The notes beneath the pieces were generated by a model. It worked only from the letters and a program-made list of their open reading frames with translations, was not told the DNA's origin and searched no databases. Of a stretch of DNA of 64,000 bases, positions 10,856 through 23,800 are shown one piece after another. The stretch lies in assembly GCA_023614405.1 (NCBI GenBank), contig JAJUPC010000041.1, positions 496,001-560,000 of the forward strand, read 5' to 3'. The position numbers and the translations under genes are program-made. This stretch comes from Avena insularis. Lineage: Eukaryota; Streptophyta; Magnoliopsida; Poales; Poaceae. Numbering within the stretch: the stretch's first letter is position 1; each line of letters starts with the position of its first letter.

Positions 10856-13800
10856 ACTAGACCACTTGGCAAAACATGATCCCACCTAGTTGCTACATCT
10901 AAGTTTCAGAGTGCTATGCAAAGCCATGACAGACACATGTGGCAGAGGTGGGCCCATGCCAACATTGCATGGGATCTTGACCTATCTTAGCTGTCTAGAA
11001 AAACACCTTCATCAACTTGTGGTTGAATCAGTCATCACTTGGACAACATAATCCTACCTAGTTGATAGATCTAAGTATAACACTGCTATGTAAAGACACC
11101 ATTAGACAGTTTGTGGAAAATTTGGGCTCATGCCAACATTGCATGGGCTATAAACCTCTCTTGGTTAGCTAGAAACACCATCATAAATTTAGTGGTTTTG
11201 TGAGTCAACACTTGGAGAAACATGATCCCAACTACGTAGTTTGCTACATCTAGGGTTGAGAGTGCTATGCAAAGCCATGATGAGACACACCCGTGTCAGA
11301 TGTGGGCCCATACCGACATTTCATGGGATTTAGACCTATCTTAGTTGTCTAGAAACACCTTCGTCAACTTGTGGTTGTATCATTCATCACTTGGACAACA
11401 TAATCCTACCTAGTTGATAGATTCAAGTATAACACTTACATGCCAAGACATGATGAGTCACTTTGTGGCAGATGTGGGCCCATGCCAACATTTCACGGGA
11501 TCTAGACCTATGTTAGGTGTCTAGAAACACCTTCATCAACTTGTGGTCATATGTGTCATCACTTGGACAACATAATCCTACCTAGTTGATAGATCTAAGT
11601 ATAACACTACTATGCAAAGACATCATGAGACGCTTTGTGGAAAATGTGGGTCCATGCCAATAATGCATGGGCTATAAACCCCTCTTGGTTGACTAGAAAC
11701 ACCATTATCAACTTAGTGGTTTTGTGAGTCAACACTTGGCAAAACATGATTCCACCTAGTTGCTACATCTAAGTTTGAGAGTGTTATGCCTAGACATGAT
11801 GAGACACTTTGTGGAAAATGTGGGCCCATGCCAACATTTCATGGGATCCAGACCTATCTTAGGTGTCTAGAAACAACTTCATCAACTTGTGGTTGTATGT
11901 GTCATCACTTGGACAACATGATCCTACCTAGTTGATAGATCTGAGTATAACACTTCTATGCAAAGACATCATGAGACACTTTGTGGAAAATGTGGGCCCA
12001 TGCCAACATTGCATGGGCTATAAACCTCTCTTGGTTGGCTCAAAACACCATCATAATCTTAGTGGATTTGTGATTAAATAGTTGGCAAAACATGATCCCA
12101 CCTAGTTGCTACATCTAAGTTTGATAGTGCTATGCAATGCCATGACAAACACATGTGGCAGAGGTGTGCCCATGCCAACATTACATGGGATCTTGACCTA
12201 TCTTAGGTGTCTAAAAAACACCTTCATCAACTTGTGGTTGTATGAGTCATCACTTGGACAACATGATCCTACCTAGTTGATATTGTGGTTGTATAAAACT
12301 ACTATGCAAAGACATGATGAGACACATTGTGGAAATTGTGGGCCCATGCCAACATTGAATGGGCTATAGACCTGTCTTGGTTAGCTAGAAACTCCTTCAT
12401 CAACTTGTGGTTGTGTGCCTCAGCACTTGGCCAACATCATCCCACCAAGTTGCTACATCTAAGTTTGAGAGTGTTATGCAAATCCATGATGAGACACTTT
12501 GTGGAAAATGTGGGCCCATGCCAACATTGCATGGGATCTAGAACTATCTTAGCTGTCTAGAAAAACCTTCATAAACTTAGTGGTATTGTGATTCAACACT
12601 TGGCAAAACATGATCCCACCTAGTTGCTTCATCTATGTTTGACAATACTATGCAAATCCATGACAAACACATGTGGCAGATGTGGGCCCATGCCAACATT
12701 TCATTTGATCTACACCTCTCTTGGTTGGATAGAAACACCATCATAAACTTAGTGGTTGTGTGAGGTGAGTCAACACTTGGCCAACATGATCCCAACTAGC
12801 TAGTTGCTACATCTAAGTTTGAGAGTGCTATGCAAAGCCATGAGATACACTTGTGGCAGATGTGGTCCCATGCGAACATTTCATGGGATCTAGACCTATC
12901 TTAGCTATATAGAAACACCTTCATAAACTTGTGGTTGTATGAGTCATCACTTGGACAACATGTTCCCACCAAGTTGATAGATCTAAGTATAACATGCTAT
13001 GACAAGACATGATGAGAAACTTTGTGGAAAATGTGGGCCCATGCCAACATTGCATGGGCTATAAACCTCTCTTGGTTGGCTTGAAACACCATCATCAACT
13101 TAGTGGTTTTGTGAGTCAACACTTGGCAAAACATGATCCCACCTAGTTGCTACATCTTAGTTTGAGAGTTCTATAACAAGACATGATGAGACACTTGTGG
13201 CAAAGGTGAGCCCATGCCAACATTGCATGGAGCTTGACCTATTTTAGGTGTCTAGAAAAACACCTTCATCAACTTGTGGTTGTATGAGTCATCACTTAGA
13301 TAGTATGATCCTACGTAGTTGATCGATCTAAGTATAACGATGTTATGCCAACATTGCCTGGGCTATAGACCTGTCTAGGTTGGCTAGAAACTCCTTCATC
13401 AACTTGTGGTTGTGTGCCTCAGCGCTTGGCCAACATGATCCCACTAAGTTGATACATCTAAGTATGAGAGTGCTATGCCAAGCCATGAGACACACTTGTG
13501 GCAGATATGGGCCCATGCCAACATTGCATGGGATCTAGACCTTTCTTACCTATCTAGAAACACCTTCACAAACTTGTGGTTGTATGAGTCATCACTTGGA
13601 CAACATGATACTACCTAGTTGATATATCAACAGATAAAACTTGTATGACAAGACATGATGAGACACCATGTGTGGTAAATGTGGGCCCATGCCAACATTG
13701 CATGGGCTATAGACGTCTATTGGTTGGCTAGAAAATCCTTCATCAACTTGTGGTTTTTTGCCTCAACACTTGCCCAACTTGATGTCACCCAGTTGATACA

Positions 13801-13920
13801 TCTAAGTATGAGAGTGTTATGCCAAGAGATGACAAAAACTTGTGGCACACACGTGGGCCCATGCCAACATTGCATGGGTTATGGACCTCTCTTGGTTGGC
13901 TAGAAAAACCATCCTAAACT
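10856..13920. repeat. Satellite array block 2
   Basis: These are the same two alternating monomer types as block 1, for about 17 monomers with more length variation and some partial units (for example near 12280-12300 and 13340). It starts at CCACTTGGCAAAACATGATCC and ends at the same satellite/copia junction seen at 8666. Confidence 0.92.
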
Positions 13921-14440
13921 GATGGAAATAACACCTACGCAACGACTAAGTGCTAATCTGACGAAACAGATGGAAATAACACCTAAACTGAAACCTGACA
14001 GTAGTCAAGTTGCTCGACAGTCCTGGTGAAGTCGATGATGATAGATCTTATGCTTGTTGACGCACTTCCTGATCATGTAGTGGTAGCGCACCTCGATATG
14101 TTTGCCTCGATCGTGGTACACCGGGTTTCTTCAGATGGAAATGGAAGACTTGTTGTCCACCTTCAGTGTCGCCGGAACCACCTCTTCTCCGGTGAGATCA
14201 GCGTACAAACGGGAGAGCCAGATGCCCTACCATGCTTCTCTTGTCCTGCACTCGAGCGTAGACTGTGTTTTGGTGAGGAAGTTGGCTTCAGCGTCATGAG
14301 TGCTTCCAGGGATGGCATTGATGGAGACACCAATGCACCTTGGTCCACCGGTGTTGAACGGCATTGAGTGCACAAGAAGCAGTCCATCGTGAACGCCTTT
14401 GGTCCATCGGAGTTGACCGGAGGCTTCAAACATGAGAGTA
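13921..14440 (-). pseudogene. copia RNase H end (fragment 2), duplicate of 8667-9130
   Basis: It matches 8667-9130 base by base with scattered changes, including the LTR-like start (AATAACACC, CAACGACTAAGTGCT), the RNase H end and the CACCGGTGTTGA stretch. The satellite before it (from about 13465) also matches that before the first fragment, including the CACAAACTT and GATATATCAA variants. The duplicated segment therefore spans the satellite/copia junction. The minus-strand reading is frameshifted. The right edge passes into the MULE. Confidence 0.8.
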
Positions 14441-15021
14441 GAGGGTTTGGGGTTTTGAAAATGAAAAATATCAAAAACCTCACCTTAGCTTCACTTTGGA
14501 GTTACTAAGCAGGATCTGAAGTTATTTTTGCATTTTCATGTTTGAAACTTGTTTTATTAATGTATTTCCATTAAAGCATGTTTTTCAAAAATAATAATAT
14601 GAAGATTAATTCAATAAATAGTGATACTTCGTATTGGTACTATATAGGTCGAATAGATGGTAAGGAAATTTATTTGGATGATTTAGAGAAGGTTAGAAAA
14701 AAATTCTTAGAAATGGGGTTGTTTGGCCTAGCTTTTGAGCACATTTGGACCACTTTTTCAGTGACTATGAGTTTTACCAAGTAAAAGGAGCTTGGATTGC
14801 AGAACTAACCTGCATAAAGCATTGTAACATCATAAGACATACCAATCAACTCCAAAAAATTGAATGTTGCTTCAAATTTAATTGATGGTTCAAATTCAAA
14901 TTTGTATCCCGGTTCCAATGAACATCTTAGCATTATTACAAATCACAAGTTTTCACGAATCATATTACTAGTAACAATATATCACACTAGTTCAAGAAAT
15001 CATAGTACCAAAAACATGACA
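14441..15021. other. 3' flank of MULE gene
   Basis: This AT-rich DNA lies between the copia fragment and the transposase stop. No long terminal inverted repeat matching the other side (about 18100-18220) was found by eye. It may hold the MULE 3' end, but the boundary is unclear. Confidence 0.4.
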
Positions 15022-18000
15022 TCACTTCTTCCTAGCGCGGCATTTCTTCTTCGTCGTCTTACCGTTGCTTGTTTTTGGTTTTACACCAAGAAGATCAGTC
15101 ATGCTCCTTGTTTTCTTTGCATCACTTTTAGATTATTTTACAGCATGACCTAGAGCTGGAATTTCATCCAAAACTACTTTCATCTCAACATCTTCAGTTT
15201 AAGTTTGCACCTCAACATGTTCAGGTGGCACACATCTTCAGGTGGAACAGCATCTACTTCATGATCAACTTCAGGTGGCTCACTTTGCACTGTTTTATCA
15301 CAACTAAACACAATGTGCTCACTTATGTTCTTTCTAAAGCCCCCAATTCTTGCCTTTTTCGTTGGCCAGCAAGTTTCAACAAGGGGCTCAACTACATGCT
15401 TCCTCCTAAAAAAACCATTTCATATGGTTAGTAAGTGAAAAAATCATAAAAACATAAACAGAGCTTTTGGCATGAACATGAATATTACTTTGGCTTTTCA
15501 GCAGTGTATCGACACTTGGTATATCTAGCTCGGTGTCCAAGTTCTTCATAGAGCTTGCATATATTTTTGTTACCTTTTGGGCCCTTTTTGGCTTGGCATC
15601 TCTATTTTCATCTTTCTTCCCCTTCTTACTGCTCCAAGATTTCTCAAACCAAGCCATCAATCTACTCTGTCTAGGCCAGCCAGCCTTTCTTCTCATCAAA
15701 GGAGGGCACATAGAGAATTCAATGTCCACTTCAGGCCACTAAGACTAATCTATAAATGGTGGAATTGGAGTTGCGTATGCAGCTCTGAATTTTGCTATTG
15801 AGTAATACTCATGCAAATATGGGTGCATATTTATCTTTGGTTTGGAGGCCAGGAAAAGTATTGCATGTTCACAAGGTTTTCCAGTGTGTTGCCACTCAAG
15901 GCAAGTGCATTCATGCAATTTAGTGTCAACAACATTCCTTCTTCCAGTCTTTGTATCCCTAACTTCAGCACCCCAAAGTGAAGATTTCTCAACACACAAA
16001 TGTGCAAGATTGCTGGTCCTATTGACTACCTGTTGTACTACATCAGGCAGCTTATCCCCTTGTAGATGATCACCAAGCCTTCTTCTACATTCCCACGACC
16101 TCATGATCATGATCCTGATCTGGTCAAGCATGTCATGGACAGGCAAGTCTTTGAACTCCTTCACTCTATTATTAAAACTTTCTACCAAATTGTTGTTGAT
16201 ATGATCACACTTGATGGCAGTGTTAAATCTAGACCTATACCACAATAGAGAATGGTAGGTGTTCATCCAAGGGATAAACTCACTGTTTGATGCATTTATC
16301 TTACCAAGATGATATGACTGTTTCTGTTGAGTGTAAGATCTTGCTGCTGGCCACAAATGGCCAAAATCATATCCACTGAATTTTTTGATCACATTCATCC
16401 ACATATGACCAAAGCACTCCCTCTGGTCAGCATGGGGAAAAATAGTCTTGACTGCATTTTCTAGCCCTTTACATGCATCAGCGTGAACTACCAAAGGAGA
16501 CACTAGCCCTATGCATCTTTTCAACTACATCATGAACCATGTCCATGAAACCTCTGTCTCAGACTGAAACATGCCAATTGCTACAGGAAACACCCAATTG
16601 TGTCCATCTAAAGCATTGTAAGCTGCTAGTTTTCCATTCCACTTGCCTGTCAAAAATGACTAGTCTATGCTCAGATATGGATGGCATCCTACTTTGAAGC
16701 CATCTAAGCATGGCTTTAAAGCAATGGAAATTTTGGAGAAAAACACCTTCCCATATGGTGTAACCTCAGTATCTATCTCGACAACACTGCCAAGTGGCCT
16801 CTTTTCCACTTCAGCTTTGAAATTATAAAGCATTCTAAAGGTATTTTCCCAATCACCATATAGCTCATTCATTTCCCTTTGCTTTGCCTTCCACACTTTC
16901 AGTTTATTTGTAGTGTTATTTGGTGTCTTGGCTAAAATAGGTTTGATTTTTTCTGCAACCCAAAGTTGTGATGTCATAGTTGAAACTTTCTGTGAACTTG
17001 TAATACAAGTATGTGCTTTTGGAATTTGACTAACCCTTATTGTCTTTCCATCAGGTTGGCGTCTAGCAGATATATATGACTTGCAAGGCATGGCACCACC
17101 ATCAAAACCTTTGCACCTTGCATAGAACTTATTTTTATCTGTCCACATAGTCTTGGTTTCAAACTCACGTATGGCTCCATATGTCCAGAAACACATCCTA
17201 AACTCATCCATGCTTGGAAACAATCTTCCTACTTCAATAACTGGGTTTTATTTGTCATACACATTTACTAGCTCATCATCATGTGCATCATCTACATCAA
17301 CTCTAGATCTATATCTTCATCATCAAGTTTGAATGTTTGTTACCATTATCTGCAGCTGCATAACTCTCCTTCTCCTTTTCTCTGTCATCTACAGGAATGC
17401 CAAAAAGTTTTGCCATTTCAATGTCAGATATTGGTGCAATCACCAAATCAGTCCGGGAATTTATATCAACTGTATTCCAATAAGCAGTTCTAACATTTTT
17501 AGCATCTGCAGCAGCCACCTCTATCAACACTGTTAATTTAGTAACTATGGGCTGAATCTGCCTCTGTGCAGCCCAATCATCTTCTACCATCTGAGCAACC
17601 AATTTCGAGGGCATATAACCAACCCTTGAATCAGTTCTCAGTTCTATGAGCTATGCTGAAAATAGAGCATGTTTTCTTGTCAAATCGTCTTGCCAATCGA
17701 TTTCATTAACCAGTTCTTCCCCATTCTCAATCCTAACATACTCACTTTGCAATCATCGAATCATAACACACTCACTTCTTGTTGTGGCCCCCAAAGAACA
17801 CTCTCCCCAATTCTTTCCACCAAATTCCTCACCGCCTTCTCTTCCATGATTTGTAGTTCTTGGGGATCAAGGTCATCAAAATCGACCTCCAATTTCACAA
17901 TTGTGTTTATCTCAATGGGGTGCATAGTACCATCAACTAAAATTTCTTTAGAGGGGAAGAATTTGATAGACAACTCGAAGGTGCTCACAACATCAGCGTC

Positions 18001-18060
18001 TCCCCTGTTTTTCGATGGTGGCGAGCACTATGAGATAGCGGAAGAAGACAGGGCTCAAAT
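15022..18060 (-). pseudogene. MULE (MuDR-type) transposase gene, degenerate
   Basis: This is a DDE transposase gene that would cut and move a Mutator-like element. In coding order: an N-terminal segment (17988-17761, FELSIKFFPSKEILVDGTMH, resembling the domain at the start of plant MULE proteins); a linker; the MuDR DNA-binding domain (17223-16660, with CKGFDGGAMPCKSY and HTC); the catalytic core, with the first Asp in YLSID before SFLTGKW and the second in VVHADACKG; and a SWIM zinc finger (CTCLEWQHTGKPCEHA, near 15900). A basic tail (KPKTSNGKTTKKKCRARKK) ends at TGA 15022-15024. In-frame TAG codons fall near 16663 (after YLSID) and 16527 (after WFMM), with another stop before the tail and frame changes upstream, so it is inactive. 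Confidence 0.85.
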
Positions 18061-18221
18061 CAAATAAAAAGTAAGGTTTAGAGATGTGAGAAGTACTGAT
18101 TAGAAGTTTGCTCTCGTGGTTCCATGTTGTTCCCTTTGTTCAGCACACCCGGCTGCCACAATCTAGGTTTCAAAAACACGCTCAGATCTAAATTGAGAAG
18201 GCTAGAACGAAAATTAGGGTT
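18061..18221. other. 5' flank of MULE
   Basis: This short stretch lies between the transposase start region and resumed satellite. It contains ATTAGGGTTTCC at its edge. I see no clear terminal inverted repeat or 9-bp target duplication. Confidence 0.35.
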
Positions 18222-19047
18222 TCCAAATGTGTGCCCATGCCAACATTGCATGAGCTATAGACCTCTCTAGGTTGGCTAGAAACTCCTTCATCAACTTGTG
18301 GTTCTGTGCCTCAGCACTTTACCAACATGATGCCACCCAGTTGATACATCTAAGTATGTGAGTGCTATGCCAAGCATGACACACACTTGTGGCAAATGTG
18401 GGCCCATGCCAACATTGCATGGGATCTAGACATCTCTAGGCTATCTACAAACACGTTCATCAACTTGTTATTGTGTATGAGTCATCACTTGGACAACATG
18501 TTCCTACCAAGTTGATAGATCTAACTACTATAACACTGCTAAGCCAATACATGATAAGACACTCGGTGGAAAATGTGGGCCCATACCAATTGCATGGACT
18601 ATAAACCGCTCTAGGTTGGCTAGAAACACCATCATCAACTTAGTGGTTGTGTGAGTCAACAGTTGGCCAATATGATCCCTTCCATTTGATACATCAAAGT
18701 ATAATACTTCGATGCTAATGCATGATAGACACTTGTGGAAGATGTGGGCCCACGCGAACATTGCATGAGCCATAGTCCTCTATGGCTGGCTAGAAACACC
18801 TTCATCAACTTAGTAATTGTGTGGCTCAACACTTGGCCAATATGATCGTACCTACTTGATAGATCTAAGTATAATTTTTTTATGCCAAGACATGATGATC
18901 CACTTTGTGTTAAATGTGGGCCCATGCCAATATTGCATGGGATCTAGGTCTTGCTAGGCTGTCTAGAAACACCTTCATCAACTTGTGGTTGTATGAGTAA
19001 TCACTTGGACAACATGTTTCCACTAAGTTGATAGGTCTAAGTATAAC
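18222..19047. repeat. Satellite array block 3
   Basis: About 4-5 monomers of the same satellite run up to GTCTAAGTATAAC, where the LTR of the minus-strand Tat element begins (TGACAAGGG). Monomers here carry more substitutions than block 1 (for example AACATGTTCC variants). Confidence 0.9.
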
Positions 19048-19315
19048 TGACAAGGGTTTAACTCATCAATGCCCATTGTTATGGACTTGGGTTTTGGAGA
19101 AGAAGGGAGCGCTGGATGCATCAATCGGCTAGCAAACAAGAACACAGGAGACTCGAAGATTTACCCTGGTTCAGGCCTTGTAGAGGTCCCTACTCCTGCT
19201 TGTCTGCTCGTGGAATTAACAGAGAAATCGAAGATTACAATGGTGCACAGATGCAATCTAGCGAGGGTTGTGGAAACTACGGTTACGTGTGTCCTCCTCG
19301 CTGCCCCCTCCTAGC

Positions 19316-19329
19316 CTTTATATAGATAG
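19316..19329 (-). promoter_or_regulatory. LTR TATA box
   Basis: The minus strand reads CTATCTATATAAAGG near the U5 end of the LTR. This is the likely core promoter for the genomic RNA of this element. Confidence 0.6.
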
Positions 19330-20079
19330 GCTAGGTCTCGGGTAGCAGGTCGAGTCGGTTACAGGTTAGGGTTTTTCCCTTTGAACTTTCTATCTTTAAT
19401 TTCTTCTTGTTCTTCAAGCAATCGAGATTCCGTAGGCTACTCGAGTTCTCTATTTGGGCCTTGGCAACACCGTGGGCTTCCACTATATTCAGGCCATATA
19501 TACCAAACTCGAGTACTTGTAGGGTATACCCATGTCAGTAGCCCCCGAGTGTCCAGTGGAATCGCAAATTCGACTGGGGACTTTATGAAGCCTTTCGAGT
19601 GCACGAATGAGTATATTTTCGACTGCTCTATTTGTGTCATAGGGATTGTTGATGTGCGTGCCTGATTTAACCGATGTATCGGTATCAGTTAACTACCTTA
19701 GGGTAAAACAACACAATCTACTCGAACTCGAGTCCCCGGACTCGGATCCAGAAAAGTGCTGGTGTAATTCGACTCAAGCCGCAGAGGTCTTACATGAGTC
19801 GAATTCCAGTATATGGGTGTGAGCACTCGACGCGTCCGTCAAGGCATGTTCATCGTACCTATTGGCACAGATATATTTCTTGTAGTGCATAGTAAATGCG
19901 TTGCTAGGCCTTACTCAGGTCTTATCTTCACGCTGCAAGCGCGGCATCCGAATTTTGTCATCACGGAGATGATTCGGGTGACCCAGGAGACGCTGTCTCT
20001 TTGTAGGGAAACATCAGGAGGTGGTGTCGCCATAATCTTCGAGTGTGGATGTTATCAGCACACAGTACGATGTACAAAT

Positions 20080-20390
20080 AATCATAGGGTGCGCGACCAG
20101 GGCTCCCTATGGGAGTAGCCCCGGAGTGCCTGGTTGAGTCGAAGACTCAGGAAGGGACGAAAGAACTTTTGCGACTGCTGTTGTCTTTTGTTTGCTTGTT
20201 TCAGTCGAATTTATTTCTGGTGCTCCCTATGGGGGTAACCCATGTCCGTAGTCGAATCGTTGATTCGAGTGGTTGGGTATGTTTTAAATGTCCATATTCT
20301 TGCAGAAGAGAAAAAGAAAAATCATAGGGTGTGCGACCTGCACTCCCTATGGGAGTAGCCCCCGAGTGTTTGGTGGAGTCGAAGACTCGA
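20080..20390. repeat. Short direct repeats in LTR U3
   Basis: Three related blocks occur: ATCATAGGGTGCGCGACC with CTCCCTATGGGAGTAGCC near 20082-20130; CTCCCTATGGGGGTAACCC near 20223; and ATCATAGGGTGTGCGACC with CTCCCTATGGGAGTAGCC near 20322-20360. CTCCCTATGGGAG is itself a near-palindrome. Repeats in U3 often act as enhancer elements; that role is inferred. Confidence 0.7.
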
Positions 20391-20726
20391 GCAAGGACTA
20401 AAGTAGTCGAAGTCTTCTGTGGCTCAATTTTGGATGACATCAGTCTTGTGATGTGATGACCTCGATTGCCAGCGTGGCGTTGTGATGACGTGACGAGCGA
20501 TGGGTCCCATTTTCTAACTCTGACTTGACCGGACGTGCGTAATCTCTGTTTTAACTGTGCCTCCTCGATTTCCGCGCGTAATGGGGGTAGTGGGGGACAG
20601 TTCATGCTTCAGGTCCTCCACGTGTCGATCACGATGAACGCCACGCGTCTGATAGGGTTTTTCCTGGCCATTGGATTGCATCTTCCAAGGGGTAAAGTAG
20701 CAGTGCGGCGATGGTAAATTTTCACA

Positions 20727-20745
20727 TCTGCTCTTTTCTCTGCCT
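20727..20745 (-). promoter_or_regulatory. Polypurine tract of the minus-strand Tat element
   Basis: The minus strand reads GGCAGAGAAAAGAGCAGA immediately before the LTR start TGTGAAAA. Its position fixes the LTR border at 20726. Confidence 0.65.
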
Positions 20746-20863
20746 TTGCCTCCGTCGCCATTGCTACTACTCCTCTGCTCCTTTGTGTTCATCTATTCTT
20801 GCGGCGCTGGACCATCTCCACGTATTCCCCAGTTACTTCCTCTGGTCACAATGCCATCGTAAG

Positions 20864-23800
20864 ATGGGGAAGAAGAAAGGAGGTGTCGCGGCTGATTCCG
20901 CCGCCGCCATTGTTGCTGCCAAGAAGAAGGGCGGCTCCACCGCTGCGGGCACCAGCACCGCCGTCGCCGGAAAAAAGAAGGGCGCAGGCACTCACGTCAC
21001 CAATGGCGCGTGGCGCCCGTCCGTGAGCAAGTCTTCTGAGCTCCGTCTCCTACGCCAGGACGGAGTTCTATCTTCCGCAGATGCTGACGCGCGTGTCCCC
21101 GGTGGTGAGGTAATCCCTTCTCTTCCTGCTGGTTTTTGGGTGATGTTCCTAGCGTTCATCATCCGCGGTCTCTCACTGCCCCTGCATCCTTTCTCCAGGG
21201 GCCTTCTCTATTTCTATGGGCTCCAGCTGCATCAGCTGTCCCCCAACTCCATCCTTCATGTAGCTTGCTACATTACTCTTTGCGAGTGCTGGCTCAGAAT
21301 CGAGCCGCACTTTGGTCTTTTCAAACGTCTATTCAAGCTGAAGCGCTAGTTGGCTTCTGGCTCCGTAGTCTATGATGTAGGCGGATACGGTATCCATGTC
21401 ATCTCCTCCGCCACGTACTTCGACATCAAACTCATGGCATCTGTCCAAGGGTGGAGGGACAAGTGGTTCTACATCCGTGACTAGAAGGCCGACGAAGACC
21501 ACTTCGGACTCGCGCCCTTCAATCCCGCGACGCCGTGCAAGAGGAGGTGCTCCTGGAAGAACGTAGTGATGCCCGGCAAGTCCGCGGAAACAGATGTGTT
21601 GTACGAGCGTGTCTGCGACCTCGAGAGTCGTATGGGAAAAGAAGAGGGAGGTTGCGCCCTCATTCGCACATGGCTGCGCCGTCACGTCCAGCCCCTGTAG
21701 GCCAGAGTCCACCCTATGTTCTAGTGGGCTGGCGCAGACGATGTCACTCGCGTATCTACCGATGGCATTTTTGCAAGTGAGGTAGATAAAAGGGTGCGAC
21801 TGCTCACTAAGTACACCGTCAAGGATGTACTCCCCAGTGAAGCAGTCGTCCCTCCCTTCGATGCTGCTAATCCTCCTCTTGAGGTACGGTTGTGCTACGA
21901 AGTAGCTTTTATTTGTCGAATGCTTCTCTATTCCTGACTTGTACTAAGTTGTTTGTTGTATGCAGGATTGGAGTGTGTCACCCTGTATGCCCCCTCTTCC
22001 TGAGGGGGTTATTCCTCATGAAGCCTTGGAAGAGGACGAGTTGGAGTCGACCTTCCCCTCTAATATGGAGGAGGAAGCCCCCGAGTCGAGTAGTCCGGAC
22101 ACTCGCAAGCGTTTCTACAATGAGGATTCAGATGCATCGTCTCCTTCGACTCCAGAAGGTGGAGTTGTTGGTACAGAGTCGCCGATTCCTGCCGTTCCTG
22201 TGAGCGTCGTGACGCCATCTTCTCGCAAGAAGATGCGACTGCCGAAGGAGTCGTCGTCAGATTCGGGGGATCAAACCTTCGATTTTGACAAATTTGATTG
22301 GTAAGTATACAGGTCTTCCTTTTGGTTCTTCTTTGGAATTGCATTCTCTTGATGTTGGTTTTCTTCTATAGTCATCCGACGTCATCATCTTCTGGCGACG
22401 TCCAATTTTTGAAAGAATCTGGAGTCGCGACCTCGAAGGCCAAGAAAGTGGTCGAGCGCACTCCTTCTCCTCCATTGGCGGCCCACTCCGGGCATAATTC
22501 ATCGAGTTCTCCCCATGATGTGGAGCATCGGATGGTTATCCAGACGACTGGGCGTCAATTGACCTCGGAGTCATTGGAGGATCATGTATGTGTAGTATCT
22601 CTTCTTTTGATTTTGAAGTCGAATTTTCCATCTATGCCATCTACTGGCCCTTTACTATTTCTTTTGTCGCAGCTCATTGTGAAGGAAGCTGCTCGTCTGG
22701 CGGAGCACGTTCTTGCGACGGGTCGTCAACATGCAATGCTGGACAATCGCCATCGCGCGGTTGAAAGTGAGTGTTCTTTACTTTTCTTCTGCATCCTTGT
22801 GATATGTTCGACTGGCGGTTTATCTTTGTTTGTGTCATAACTGAGCATAATGCACTCCTTCGTGACACCGCTTCCCTCGATAAAACGCTCGCCGCGGCGG
22901 TGAAGAGCCACGATGAGGCAATCGCAACACATGACGCATCGCGGAAACGCGAAGAGGATCTACATGCCTCCATCGCAGCTAGGGAGAAGTTGTTCAAAGA
23001 ACAACTTTTCTCGATTGCCAAGGCTCTCTCAGGTATTCCCTTGTCTAGATTTTCTTCGTGTCCCTTCTTTCGAATTTGTTGATGTGCTGACTTTTGTTCC
23101 AATGCTTGATTCTTGTGTAGATGCCAGCGGTCTGAGCTTTGACCCCTAGGCACTCCGTCGTGATGATGCCCTGGTAGGTGCCATCTCAGCAGTCGAGGAT
23201 CATAGTGCTGATGTTCAGGGGACGCTCACCAAAGCCAAGGGCGTGCTCAGTCGCCTCCATGAGGAGCTTGCGCCCAAGGCTGAGTTAATCGAAAATATGG
23301 ATGCGCTGGTGGAGTCCCTTGCTGGAGGCATTCCTGCGGGCTTCAAGAACTCACTCCATGCGGCTGGCGCTTCAATGTCACTCGTGATGGTTCAAGCCCA
23401 TGGAGTCGAAGTTGATCCTGCAGCGGTCTCCTAGGCGATGCCTGTCAGCGCGGATGGACAACCGGTAGTCTTTGCTCCTTTCGCAACTTCTTGTGGCAAG
23501 TACGGGCCGCAGCTGATCAATCTGGTCGAAGTACTCAGGAGGCTGCAGAGCGAGAAGCGGCGAAGGCTCTGACGTCGGCGGCGGAAAGTCATGGTGTCGA
23601 TCTGCCACCGCACTCGACGAGGCCCCCAAAACCGAAGTCCAAGTCGAAGAAGCCAGTTGCTTCTCAGTAGTCATGTCTGTAATAGTTAAATAGCTTATTT
23701 ATTTTTTCTGGAACATGCCTTTTGGCGAGTGTATCTGCTGATACTTTATTATGGCTGAATGCACTCGAGTCTTTTGTCCATGCATTGCCTTAGTCTTCTT

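Larger units (their letters stand above)
19048..20726 (-). mobile_element. 3' LTR of the minus-strand Tat element (1,679 bp)
   Basis: On the minus strand it starts TGTGAAAATTTACC directly after a purine tract and ends CCTTGTCA next to satellite. A TATA box (CTATCTATATAAAGG) lies near 19316-19329 on the minus strand, leaving an R/U5 of roughly 0.25 kb. U3 contains related blocks with TCCCTATGGG(A/G)GTA near 20101, 20224 and 20343, plus several GTCGAAGACTC motifs. Confidence 0.75.

Noticed and set aside
5990..13900. ORFs of 60-95 codons in the satellite
   Set aside because: They recur with the repeat period and differ by frame between units; chance frames in tandem DNA.
5866..19047. CRISPR-like array
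   Set aside because: Repeats are directly adjacent, about 176 bp long, with no unique spacers and in a plant context; it is a satellite.
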